From Aurantiochytrium sp. KH105 (taxonomy: Eukaryota; Sar; Bigyra; Thraustochytrida; Thraustochytriidae): 64,000 nucleotides of DNA. Numbering within the stretch: the first letter of the stretch is position 1; every line of letters begins with the position of its first letter. Location of the stretch: NCBI GenBank assembly GCA_003116975.1, contig BGKB01000085.1, positions 248,001 to 312,000 of the forward strand. The letters are read 5' to 3'. The position numbers and the translations under genes were made by a program. Shown here in pieces: positions 49,189 to 59,381 of the stretch. Under the pieces are notes generated by a model, which worked only from the letters and a program-made list of their open reading frames with translations, had not been told where the DNA came from and did not search any database.

Positions 49189-50041
49189 GGTGTTTCTTGC
49201 TCGGCACCTGCCTGCAAGCTACCGCACCAAGTAGAACCTACGCGCCACGCGTGAACCCGGCTTCGATCTACGCGACCCAGAAAGCTGCTCTGCTCTGCTC
49301 TGCTCTAATTTCTGTTTTGCTTTGCCCTGTGCGCTTTCGGTGTGCTTTTTGTGGCTTGCTTCGCTTGCTTGCTTTTCGATACGCTTGTCGGTCCAGTGAC
49401 CGCGGCCTCGAAAGCTTCCTCAGTCTCCGTCTCGCGTCTCGGCCCCGCTTCTCGGCGCGAGTCTCTCCCGCGTGCGCGCCTCCCTCCGCGTTCCGCGTCT
49501 GCATCCTCTGCTGCCGCGACTCCGCGTCCTTGCCGCCCACGCAGCGCAAGCGTCCGCGCGCGGCCCAATCGCAATCACCGAAACAACATCTCAAAGCAAG
49601 CAGAGTTTATATGAAAAAAAAACGCCGTTTCGGGCTTCCCGCCGCTGAAGCAGTTTCGTAACGACTCATACGAGTACTACGCGGGCGAGGACGGACAGGC
49701 GCGAAACGGCTCCTGCGAGGGCGGTTGGGCATAACCGTCGCAACGAAGTCTTCCACGCTGGCTGCCGCGAAAGAAGAAGTAGAAGGAGGAGAAGAGGGAG
49801 AAAGAAGGAGAAGACACGGCGGGAGACGGAGACGGAGACGGCGTCGGTCTGCGCGGGGCCGCGCCGCTGGCCGCGCCAGACCTCGAAACCCCGAGGCTAT
49901 TTAATTGACCCTTTGCGCAGCGGCCAGGGCAGAGGACGGCCGACGTCTCTCCCGCGGCGGACGCGAAGGCAAGCGTTGAGGCGGACGCAGAGACGTAGAA
50001 ACGTAGACGCAGACGCGCGGGAGAGAGCCCTCGAGAGCAAG
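49189..50041. promoter_or_regulatory. Divergent intergenic region, dioxygenase / Sec66
   Basis: An 853 bp gap between divergent starts. It holds four TCTGC/CTGCT pentanucleotide units at 49286-49306, about 100 bp upstream of the dioxygenase ATG, and purine-rich sequence near 49760-49850. Long open frames here are GC artefacts. Confidence 0.5.
49286..49306 (+). repeat. TCTGC pentanucleotide repeat
   Basis: Four tandem copies of the same pentamer family as the 38136 array, about 100 bp upstream of the dioxygenase start codon on the opposite strand. Confidence 0.85.
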
Positions 50042-50737
50042 ATGGCTTCCGAAGGCGGCCCAACCGGCGAGGAGGAGTCACAGGTGCCGCCCGTGGAAGA
50101 GGTCCTGACTGCGCAGCAGGCCCTCGTGTTGGTGGTTGTGCTGCTGCTCACGGCGCTATTCTACGCGTACAGATGGTACCGACGGGGCGCCAACGATCGC
50201 GCCGCTAACGCCTTCATGGACTATGACTTTGAACTCCCCAAGGAAAAGCATATGTTCATGGAGATTTACAAGCAAAAGCCAGAAAACAAGCGCGAGAACG
50301 CAGCCAAACTTCAGGAATGGAGAAAGGCTCTCATGCAGGTCCACTTTAAGCGAGTCTTGGGCGTGATTTCTCTTCACGAGAAGGTCATGGCAGATTACAG
50401 GACGCAAACCGCCCTGTACAAGCGCGGAGTCGCCGTGTCCATGCTGCCTCAGGTCGAAGCTGCAAAGAAACTGGTGGAACGCGAGGTGCAGGAATGCGGC
50501 AGTATCGCCAACAATCTCCAAGAAGGCTGGGGGCGAACAATCTTTCAGGAGGCCTACCAGATGAAGGAGAAGCTAGATGCCAACGAAGCAGCAAAGCGCG
50601 CCAAGGAGGACCAAGACGCTCGCGAGAAACGTGAAGCTGAGCTCTTGAGGCAAGCCAAGGAACTCCAGGAAAAGGAAGAGGAGATGCTGCGCAAGCGGGC
50701 CGAGGAGGATCTTCTTGGTTCGAAAGAGGCAAATTGA
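50042..50737 (+). CDS. Sec66/Sec71-like ER translocation protein
   Basis: A 231-residue protein from the ATG at 50042. A short acidic luminal N-terminus is followed by one membrane helix, ALVLVVVLLLTALFYAYRWYRR (about 26-47), with positive residues on the cytosolic side. Residues about 55-150 match the Sec66 family: MDYDFELPKEKHMFMEIYKQ, then LMQVHFKRVLGVISLHEKV and RGVAVSMLPQVEAAKKLVEREVQECGSIAN. The tail is a charged coiled coil. Sec66 (Sec71 in yeast) is a component of the Sec63 complex that assists post-translational import into the ER through Sec61. This fits with the HDEL-tailed PDI as part of normal secretory machinery. Length is near yeast Sec66 (206 residues). Confidence 0.8.
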   Translation: MASEGGPTGEEESQVPPVEEVLTAQQALVLVVVLLLTALFYAYRWYRRGANDRAANAFMDYDFELPKEKHMFMEIYKQKPENKRENAAKLQEWRKALMQVHFKRVLGVISLHEKVMADYRTQTALYKRGVAVSMLPQVEAAKKLVEREVQECGSIANNLQEGWGRTIFQEAYQMKEKLDANEAAKRAKEDQDAREKREAELLRQAKELQEKEEEMLRKRAEEDLLGSKEAN

Positions 50738-51271
50738 TGGTACGGTATTCATTCATTCTTTCTTTCCTTTATTTCTTCTTTTTCTTCGTTTGTTGACCGG
50801 AACTTGTGGAGGTTCTTTTTTCCTAAGTGAAACCAACCAACAAACAAACAAATAAACAAGCAAACAAACAATTGGCGAGTCAAAAAAGTACAGAAAGAGA
50901 AAACCACGACGTTTTTCGTTAGAAGAGCAAAGGCGGCAGGTATCAGAAATCAGCAAAAGGCCGACCTATTGCGATCGGGGATGAAAGGAAACAAGCCGAT
51001 TTACTCGAAATGTTAAAAGTGCAACATCAATTCTTACACAATATAATTTTTTACCTTCCTACGCGTAGTTTGATTCTCCTTGTGCAAACGCCCAGACTAG
51101 TCTCTATATGGACGAACCTCAAAAACCCGAGCATGATGTCTGCTTCTTTTCAACAATACACAGCCACATACACAGATTCTTTAGAAACAAAAGAAAAACA
51201 TACACGTGTCAGCAAATGATTTTCAGCAGGTTTCCGTTTCTTTCAGACAAAGCCACCACTGTATCGCCGTC
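50738..51271. other. Convergent 3' intergenic region
   Basis: A 534 bp A/T-rich gap between two stops, with caaacaaaca-type repeats near 50835-50870. No gene supported. Confidence 0.5.
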
Positions 51272-54200
51272 TCAGCGCGTTTTCCGCTTCTTGGTGGTGC
51301 CTCCTTTCTTTGCAGATCCGGCGCCACGGGCGCGCGCACCCTTTCCTTCAACCCAAATTATCTTTTCCTTTTCGAAAGCGAGCCATTCAACATCGCCATC
51401 GTCATAGCTCACTCGATATTCATTGAGAGAACCATTGTACTCCTTGACGGTGCCAATAAAATATTCCTTCTCGAGAGGCCAAAGCACCTTGAGACGACGC
51501 CCGATGGCCGCTTTGCCAAATGGGATTTTGGCTTTTGTCGCGGCCTTTTGCGCCTCCTCGGCAAACTCAGCTTCCTCTTGGCACGATCGCTTTGACCTGC
51601 GCATCGCGATAGACCTCTGTTTAGCCTGTGTGCGCGTCTCGCGAGATTCGGAACCCACGCTTCGCGCCGAGGCCGCCGATGATGGCCGCCGCGCGCTTCG
51701 CGACGGGGTAGCAACAGTGCCTTTCGACAGTTGTTGATGCAGGGACCTGGACGAGGGCGTTCGAATTGGCGGCGGAGGCGAGACCACGCGCTGGCCACGC
51801 CGTGGGGTACGCGCAGCAGAGGGGCCGGCGGGTGTCGCTGGCGCGACCTCGCGCTTCGACGCTGCTGTCTTTCGACCCGCCTCGCTCTCTGATTTTACGC
51901 CCTTGGTTGCAGAAACGCTCCTCGCTCGTGTTGCACCAGCAGCATCAGCAACTGCAGACTTGGCCTGGATTGAAGATGCCGAAGAGTCCATCGATTCTTT
52001 GCGTGGGATTCGCGGATGGGCTTTAAAGGGATCGACGTCGCCGCCCATGAGTTTCTCAAGCTCCGTCTTGCGGCGACGCTTCGATGCGCTTCCCCGAGTC
52101 CCCGCGACGGAAGTTCCTGTGGACTCGAAATCCGCATCAGCCGCGCTCACAGACGCTGCGTCCTGATTCGGAGTCTCCTCGACAGATTCTGAGTGAGAGC
52201 GTTTGTCTTGACCAACACGGCCTTCGCGCGAAGACACGGCGGACGTCGCCTTGGTACCCTTGCCATTTGCCAAACTTGTGCCGTTCTCCAAGCTATCTTG
52301 CGTCCCATCGGTGGGGCTTGGCTCTCGCTCTTCTTTGGGCTCGGTGCCTGATGAGGAGGCCTCGCGACCAACTTCTGGCAAAGCCTTTGGCGACGCCACC
52401 TCGTTCCCGTCTGCCTCTGCCTCTGCATCGTTCTCGTCCTGCGCTTTGACTGCCTTGGGGCCTGCGCGGCCTCGGCGTCCCTTTGCTTTGTGAACCTTAA
52501 TCTCTTTGTCCTCCTCTTTGACGGCCTTCTTCATTTTGTCTTCGTCAACCAGAGATGATTCCTCGTTTTCTTCGTTGGTGCTTTCATCGGCATGTTCTTC
52601 CTCGTCATTCTCTGCAGAAGCAGACGAGGATGCATTGGCACGAGCGACTCGCGCAGCTGCTAAAGCAGCTTCCTTTTCCGCTCGAGCTTGGCGTTTTGCT
52701 CGAGCGCGCAAGCGTGCTTTTTCACGTCTGCTTTCGGCGACCACCTCGGGAATGAGATAGTTGCAAAGAATGTCTGCGACAGCGTCTTCCTCCTCGTCGA
52801 GCAGCCGCCAATGAAAAGAGTCTTCTTCGTCGGGAGAGAGCGCGGTTCCGTTTTCTCTAAACTTCATTTCCTCCGATACGCCAGTGTTCTCGTAGCGAAC
52901 GACAGAAAGCTCGAGTCGCGCCTTGAAACTGGTGCACTTGGCAGGATACCATTGGCCTTCCCATTGAACGCGAACGCGCTTGCCCACAATGCGACGTGGT
53001 GTCCATTCTCCGACGTCTTCGGTGGTGTTGTCGCTCGCGGCGTCTTGCGCCACGGTCGTCTTGGGTTTCTTGGGCTTGAGAGCAGGCGATCGCGTCGCGG
53101 CGGCGCGGGGTCGCCTTCTCGAAGTTTGCTCATCCTCGCTGGTTTCCTGCGCCTTTGCAATTTCGTCTTCGTCGCTTTCGCGTTGTTTCCGTTCGTCTTC
53201 TCTTCGAGCCAGGACTTCGTCGACCTGGCAAGCGCGAAAGCCCAAAATGGAGGAAACTCTTTTGACGGGAGGTGGGTCCGATGACACTGGCGACGGGCTA
53301 TCACTGGCTTGCGAGCCGGCAGGTTCGGTCTCGCTGAGGTCAGCCATGCCGACGTCAAAGAGGAGGCCGAGACCACAAGGAGACAAGGGTCCCAATGGGT
53401 TCTTTTCGCCCTTGACAACTGCCGTTTTGCGCGGGCGCTTGCTGGCCGTTGCACCCTCGCTTTCGCGTTCGCGTTCGAGCTCGAGGGCGATACGAACGGC
53501 TTCTTCTTCGCGCTGAAGTCGCTCTTGGTCTTGCTTCTCGGCGGCGATGCGTTGCTGGCGAATTTGCTCCTCGAGATAGAGCCTATACTTGCGTTGCTGT
53601 ATTTCCTGTTCCTGTTCTTTGAGCAGCTGCTGCTGGCGTTCGAGTTGCTGTTGGCGCTCTCGGAGTTGTGCCTGTAGGCCTTGGTCAGCGCGCAGCTTTT
53701 GCAGGTGCTCCGCGATGGCCGCAACCGGGTCTGAGGCGTTGTTGGCGACGGCACGGAGGCCTGGCGCCTGCTCGAACATGACGTCGAGATTCTGTTTGGT
53801 AAGCATCTGAGTCTGTTGTTGGCGCTGCTGCATCTCCTGGAGACGTTGCATTTGTTGGAGCTGTTCTGAGGAAAGCCCGATGCCCAAGGAAGAGAGGATG
53901 CTTTGACTAACCATTTGCTGTTTGAGCGAAGCCACCATGGAGCGGAGCTGTGTCGCCATGACGCCAACGAGCTCTTCGGTGACGAGAGCTCGCGTGCGCG
54001 AGAACTGTGCGTCGAAGATGCTTCGTCCGTATGCCTCCGCTTCGAGCGCGGAGTGTCCGTTTGATTGCCAGAGCTGCGCGGCCTGCGTGGAGAGCATGAG
54101 GGCCCCGATGCGGAGGTTTTTCTGGGCGTTAAAGAAGAGAACCGCCTGTTCGCGCGAGAGCAGTTTGAAGGCGTACTGGGTGACGGCGTCGCCGGATCGT

Positions 54201-54380
54201 TGCAGGGCTGTGGCCAGGTCTGCGTCTTGCGCCTCGGCGAAGAGCGACAGGAGTCGGGCGGCCAGCTCTCTGGCCACCTTTTCGCAGTCTTCGTCTGTCA
54301 TGGAGGCATCCAGGAGGCCGTCGGACATTTGTGTCTGCTGCATGCGGAGCATCTGCTGCTGCTGCTGCTGCAAGAGTGCC

Positions 54381-54416
<36 letters not shown>

Positions 54417-54589
54417 ATCTGCGCCTGCTGCGTCCGCGCCAGGGACGAGAGTGGCGGCGGCGGCTGCTGCCGCTGCTGCTCTGGCTCGCCGACCCGCTTC
54501 TTCCGTTTCTTGGCCGGCGACCGCTTCCGCTTCGCGCCCCCCTGCTGCTGTTGCTGCTGCTGCTGTTGCTGCTGCTGCTGGTGTTGTTT

Positions 54590-54622
<33 letters not shown>

Positions 54623-54775
54623 CTGCTGTCGCGCGCCCTGCTCGCGCTCCTTGCCGCCTTCCGCGCGCGCCCTCACGTCGTCGCCGTCGCCCTTGTTCTT
54701 GTTGTGCACGGCGGGCGCCAGGCCCGCCATGTCCGCGCCCGCGACCCCGCCGGGGGCCCCAGCCCGCGCGAGCAT
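51272..54775 (-). CDS. Polyglutamine protein with two Tudor-like modules
   Basis: A 1167-residue protein from the ATG at 54775. Residues about 50-150 are Gln-rich, with several CAG-encoded runs and an RKRSPAKKRKKR nuclear-localisation-like patch. Residues about 155-330 form a helical domain I do not recognise. Residues about 330-440 are Gln/Glu-rich helix. A Tudor-like module at about 595-660 begins RRIVGKRVRVQWEGQWYPAKC; a second at about 1085-1140 begins IGRRLKVLWPLEKEYFIGTVKEY and contains YDDGDVEWL. The region between is acidic and Ser/Lys-rich. The architecture suggests a nuclear chromatin or transcription protein that reads methylated residues or DNA-damage-associated chromatin. No known orthologue is asserted. 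Aromatic cage residues (W, Y) are present in the second module. Confidence 0.72.
54340..54620 (-). repeat. CAG/CTG trinucleotide repeats encoding polyglutamine
   Basis: Two dense clusters of CTG on the plus strand (about 54354-54420 and 54540-54625), read as CAG (Gln) on the coding strand. Occasional TTG and TGC-like variants interrupt the runs. Confidence 0.85.
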
Positions 54776-54876
54776 CGCGCGCGCGCGCGGCGCCTCCTCG
54801 CGCGCCTCTCTCGCTCCGCGCGTCTCGCTCCGCGCCGCCGCCGGGCTGCCGCGCGGCGCCTCGCGCGGCCCCGCGC

Positions 54877-54889
54877 NNNNNNNNNNNNN
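54877..54889. other. Assembly gap (13 N)
   Basis: Thirteen unresolved bases directly beside the TTTC array. The true length between the flanks is unknown; it most likely reflects failure to assemble the microsatellite. Confidence 0.98.
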
Positions 54890-54897
54890 TTCTTTCC

Positions 54898-54898
54898 T

Positions 54899-54981
<83 letters not shown>
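54898..54981 (+). repeat. (TTTC)n microsatellite
   Basis: About twenty tandem TTTC units, then degenerate TTCC copies to about 55015. Confidence 0.95.
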
Positions 54982-54984
<3 letters not shown>

Positions 54985-55982
54985 TCCCTCCTTCCTTCTT
55001 CCTTCCCTTCTTTCTTCGCGCGATTCGCGCCCGCCCCGACTTCGCCCCGCGTTCGCGGCAGCACGGGCCCGCCCGCGCGCCTTTGCCTCTTCCCTCCCCG
55101 CCCGCCGAAGAGACGCGGCACTCGAGCCCGCGCGCACCTGGCTTGTGTTTTCTTGGCCGCGCGCGCGCGCAAGGCCGGCCGCCCGGACGGACGCCGCTGC
55201 CGCGCGGAGAAGAGCAGGGGCGGGAGAGGTACGCGCGGCGGGCTTGCTTGACTGCGCGTGGCAGTCGGGCGCGAGTCGATCGCCACGCTCGCTGGGGAAA
55301 TCAAAATCAGCGCGTCCGCAGGAGAAGGGGTGCGAGGAGGCGCGCTCGCTCCAGCCCGAAGACTGCAGCTCGCTCGCGAGCTCGCTCGCAGGACGGCTGG
55401 CGCGAGGTCAGCACGCTGCAGCGCTCGCGGCGCCGCCGTCCGCGCCTCGCCCCCGTCTCGAGCCGTGGCAGCTGCCTCACGCAGTCTTGACCTCTCGCCC
55501 GAGGTCAGATCTTGCGGCGCCGGTTCGTCGAGTGCAGTGAAAGACCTTCACTCGAGTCCCGGCTTTCCACGATCGACAATGACAGACAGACAGACAGCCA
55601 GACGGCCAGACAGACAGGGCTGCCAGCTCCTCCAGCGCCCGCGCCTGCCCTGCCTTCACGCGGCTCCCGTGGCTCCCCGCGCCTCCCTTCGCGCGTCTCT
55701 TGCGCCCCTCGCGCCTCTCGCGCGTGCGTCAGTCAATCGTCCCGCTGCAGCGGCGGCTTGCTCTTCTTGATTGTTGTATGTATAACACTGACAAGCACAC
55801 GTGCCGCGCGATCTCGCTGCTCTCGCCGCGCCTCGCGTCGCCGCACGCTGCGCTCAGCTCTGCTGCGCTCTGCTCTGCTCTGTTCTGCTCTGCTGCACGG
55901 CGGAGAGCTGCTCTGTCGCGGCGGCTGGCCTCGCGTCGCGCGCCTTGACAGCCGTCGTAGGCCCGGCACGTGACGTCTCGCT

Positions 55983-55984
55983 TT

Positions 55985-56064
<80 letters not shown>

Positions 56065-56066
56065 TC
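55983..56066 (+). repeat. (TTTC)n microsatellite, second copy
   Basis: About twenty tandem TTTC units in the same orientation as the array at 54898, one kilobase away. Confidence 0.95.
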
Positions 56067-56084
56067 GACTTGCGCTGATGACAC

Positions 56085-56128
56085 GCAAGTGCGGAATGCG
56101 CCCCGCGCAAGTGCGGAATGCGCCCCGC
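56085..56128 (+). repeat. 22 bp tandem duplication
   Basis: The unit GCAAGTGCGGAATGCGCCCC plus two bases occurs twice in direct succession (starting at 56085 and 56107). It lies just right of the second TTTC array. Confidence 0.85.
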
Positions 56129-56670
56129 CGGCCCCCGGCGAGCTGAGCCTCCCCACCCCAGTACGGTACGGGTACGATACCGCCACCACAGCTGGCGCCG
56201 TCGAAGAGTGCGCGAGCGGGGGAAGGCGACGACGACGGACGAATTTGCAGCGCGACTCGGAGACGCGAGGACCCGGGCCGCGGGCTGAGATGCCGGAAAA
56301 GGGCGGGGAGCGGGGGAGCTGAGGGCGAAAGGTGAAAACGTGGACAAAGCGAAGGGACGGCGAGCGCGGAGAGACGACCGGGCCGAATGGCTGGCTGGCT
56401 GGCTGCCTCGGGGACCCTTCCGGGGACTTCTTGGCGGGCTTTGGGGACATACATTCGTGCGTTTTCACAACGGCATGCGTGTCTGACGACACAGCGAGTC
56501 CTGGGGGCTCGTGAAAAGAAGCAGACAAGAGTGCCTGTTTTAAAAAGCAATACAGTTAGGGTGAACTTTGTTGATGTTTATATTTTGAGAAAAGGGTCAG
56601 AAAGTAATCAGCATTCCTATTTTCCTTCTCGATTGGAACTTTCACTCATTGGGGAGTGGTTGATGTTCCA

Positions 56671-58590
56671 TCATCCTTTGCGGAGCAAAGGCTTGGATAA
56701 ATCCCCTCCATTGCTATTTTCAGGCACGTTCGTGATGGGCACCTTTTGCTGCAGCCTCGCGCTCACACGCCTCCGAGAACATGCACAAGAAAACCAAGAC
56801 GCCCAAAGCGACTGTGGACCCGGCCCAAGGCGCGCGAGAATGGCACGCTGCTGGACCCCTGCGCCAATTCCCAGTTGCTCGAGCATTTCCTTATCGATAT
56901 GTAAGCACGCGCACTTAGAAACCAGACCGGCGTTAAAGATAATCACGATTGCCGAACGCGAGACCTGGTCCTTTTGCAGCAAGACTTTCGACACGCGTGA
57001 ACCAGAGAGAAATTTTAGAAAATCCACCGCGGCCCTAAATTGGGACTGGCGCGCCACGTCCAGAGCAGTACAGCCTCGCTGGTCCGCGGCCTGCACATCT
57101 GCGCCCGCAGACCAACAAGCCTGCACACACTGCAAACGTTGAACCAATATTTCCGGAGACGAAGAGCTCTTTCGTTCGCAAGCAAGCCGAAGCGCCGCGT
57201 CAAGCTTAAGCTTCTCCTTCTTCTTCTTCTCTGCGCAACCATGCGAAAGCAAGGCATTCACGATCTCAAATCCACCGTGGCTACAAGCATGCATGAGGGC
57301 GGTAAAGCCTGTCTGCGACATAATCTCGGGATCTGCACCTCGCTCGAGCAGGAGGTTAACAGTCGCACTGAATTTCAACTGGCACGCGAACATTAGCGCT
57401 GTTGAGCCATCCCGCGTTCGAAGGTTAATTTCTGCCCCATGCTTGAGCAAAGCGTCAACGAGGTCGCAGTTTGCGCTTGCGCTGGCAAGCATCAAGGCGG
57501 TCACTCCTTCGTGGTCCTGTACGTTCGGGTCTGCGCCATGTCTTAGCAAAAGCTTTGCGATGCTGGGGTTTCCGCAGGAGCATGCCAGCATGAGCGCCGT
57601 GGCCCCGCTATTTGCACGGACTTGGAGGTCAGCACCAGCCGCAATGAGCGCCTCGACAAGATTGATTGAGCTTGCTCGGCAGCTCGACAGCATGAGCGGG
57701 GTTCTGCCAGTATCGTTCACTGCGCACGGATGCGCGCCGTGCGCCAGCAACAAATGCGCGATTTCAGTTTGCTTCGCCTGGCAGGCTTGCACGAGTGCCA
57801 TGTCCAGTTGCTGCGCAGAGAGACCGAGCTTGAGGATGCGCATGGCAATGTCTGTGTGCCCAGAACGAATCACATGTTCCATCGACAACGACGTGCATGC
57901 GAGATTTCTGTTGTGATTAACGACGAATCGAGCCACGTTTAGGAGATTGAATTCAAGCGCGAGCTGGAAAGCATCGAGTCCATCAGCCCGCTTGGCCGTG
58001 TAGTCTGCGCCGTATTTGAGCATCAAGTTACAGAGTTGTGGTTTTCGATGGCGAATAGCGAGCAAGAGTGCAGTGCTTCCGTCGCGAAACCGCTTTTCCA
58101 TATCCGCGCCTCGTGCAATGAGCGCAGCTGCGGCTGCTGGATGATTGTACTGAATTGCAAGCAATAGTGCCGTGTCGCCATTGTTGGCGCGCGATTCGAT
58201 GCGAATATCGTGCTCGATCATTGTCAGAGCAGCATCTTCGTGCCCGTTGCGAAGAGCAAACATCAATGGAGTGTATCCCGCCTCGTTTTCGAGGTCAGCA
58301 ATGCCGCCAAGCGCCATCATACAGTCGATTGCCTGCGGTAGACCTTGCCACGAACATGCCATGTGTAAGGGGGTGTCCCCGCGTTTGTTGCGCACATTGA
58401 TCTGCGCCCCGGCCCCAACAAGTGCATTTGCAGTCGCGATGTTGCCACGCATACACGCGAGGTGCAGCGCGGTATCGCCAGCTGCATTTCTGGCGCCAAC
58501 CCTCGCGCCTGAAAGAAGAGCTTTCTCGACCTGTTCCGCCGTGCCCGCCCTCAAGAGCTCATCCTCGACGCGCTGCGTCATTTCCCACAT
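56671..58590 (-). CDS. Ankyrin-repeat protein
   Basis: A 639-residue protein from the ATG at 58590; the frame opens upstream only through a GTG at 58701. About fourteen ankyrin repeats occupy residues about 25-490. They show the usual GxTALHLACxxGxxxxAxxLVxxGAxINxRNxxG pattern, for example GDTALHLACMRGNIATANAL, GDTPLHMACSWQGLPQAI and GVTALMLASASANCDLVDALL. Two central repeats (about 200-290) are degenerate. Residues about 490-640 include one more partial repeat (RGCTALDVARQSQFRAAVDFL) and a less regular tail. A moderately hydrophobic, Cys-rich stretch near the end (SLWASWFSCACSRRRVSARL) might be a membrane-proximal or lipidated segment. No catalytic domain is present, so it is probably an adaptor. 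Partners are unknown. Confidence 0.85.
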   Translation of the reverse strand: MWEMTQRVEDELLRAGTAEQVEKALLSGARVGARNAAGDTALHLACMRGNIATANALVGAGAQINVRNKRGDTPLHMACSWQGLPQAIDCMMALGGIADLENEAGYTPLMFALRNGHEDAALTMIEHDIRIESRANNGDTALLLAIQYNHPAAAAALIARGADMEKRFRDGSTALLLAIRHRKPQLCNLMLKYGADYTAKRADGLDAFQLALEFNLLNVARFVVNHNRNLACTSLSMEHVIRSGHTDIAMRILKLGLSAQQLDMALVQACQAKQTEIAHLLLAHGAHPCAVNDTGRTPLMLSSCRASSINLVEALIAAGADLQVRANSGATALMLACSCGNPSIAKLLLRHGADPNVQDHEGVTALMLASASANCDLVDALLKHGAEINLRTRDGSTALMFACQLKFSATVNLLLERGADPEIMSQTGFTALMHACSHGGFEIVNALLSHGCAEKKKKEKLKLDAALRLACERKSSSSPEILVQRLQCVQACWSAGADVQAADQRGCTALDVARQSQFRAAVDFLKFLSGSRVSKVLLQKDQVSRSAIVIIFNAGLVSKCACLHIDKEMLEQLGIGAGVQQRAILARLGPGPQSLWASWFSCACSRRRVSARLQQKVPITNVPENSNGGDLSKPLLRKG

Positions 58591-59381
58591 CTTTCGTGCT
58601 GCTCGCAATCTCCGTGCCGCGAGGTCTCCCGCCCAGGCCAGCCAAGCTTGGCTCCTCTCGCGATCTTCTCCCCAATTCCGCTTTGCTCGCTCGCCGGCCA
58701 CCTGGCCAAAAGTCCGTCAAGCGTGAGGCTCCTTCCCTTTCTGTGACGAGGAATGCCTGGTGGCTGCCGGTTCTCCGAGTCCGTATCCGGGGACCCCTTC
58801 TCAACCCTCGCGTGGTGTACCTTCTCGCGTGCTGGACGGAGAACTCTGGACGGAGAACCCGAGGTGTGCTCTCTCCTGCTCGCTCGATCGCAGCCGCCTC
58901 CAGCTGCGCTTGAGCGAGCACGCCACGAACAACTTGAGCCACTCCAAAAAGAGGCCTGGCAGAAGACGAACGAAGACGAAGACGAAGATGAAGCCGAAGG
59001 AGACAACGTGAGACGTCAATGGCGACAATGATGTTGACGTTGGAGCCCCCTCGAGCTGGACAAGGAGACGCAGGAGGGCGCCAAGGTCGGGACGACGGAG
59101 ACGGAGAGGGGGAGGAGCGACTCGGTCCGCCCGACCGCGGCGGAGACCAGGGCGATCCAGACGTTGGAGCTGCACACGCTCGAGGCGCTCCTCCTTTTTA
59201 CGCAGTAGTATAGTATAGTTCTCAATGGCAAGATGTCGCCTCGAGCGGCCTGTCCGACGACGACGACATTGACGACGACGAACAGAACCCAAAGCCTGAC
59301 TTGGCCGGCGAGCAGCAGCTGCAGGCTGCAGAGAGGATCAGGCAAGCAGACGGGAAAAGGGAGACCTCGATTCTCGCGGCG
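58591..59381. promoter_or_regulatory. Divergent region, possibly with 5' exon of the VOC-like gene
   Basis: This 791 bp region lies between divergent starts. It has an open frame 58753-59007 followed by a GTGAGA donor, and TATAG-type acceptors at 59213 and 59218 after a ctcctccttttta tract. A first exon of the downstream gene is therefore possible (see that entry). Nothing else seen. Confidence 0.4.

Larger units (their letters stand above)
54776..56670. other. Repeat-rich 1.9 kb region upstream of the polyglutamine gene
   Basis: No gene is supported. It contains a 13-base N gap, two TTTC arrays, a short CTCTG cluster (about 55858-55895) and a 22 bp tandem duplication near 56085-56127. The promoter of the polyglutamine gene should lie in the first few hundred bases and the ankyrin gene's 3' UTR at the right end. 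Frames here encode Phe-Leu-Ser or Lys-Glu-Arg repeats from the TTTC arrays. Confidence 0.5.

Noticed and set aside
53922..55490. Long plus-strand frames rich in Cys, Leu or Ala opposite the polyglutamine gene
   Set aside because: They are antisense translations of CAG/CTG repeats and pass through the N gap; the minus-strand frame has domains and an ATG start.
59050..59205. Plus-strand open segment ending LEALLLFTQ before the VOC-like gene
   Set aside because: It ends in a stop and needs two very short introns to be joined; the single-intron model is simpler.
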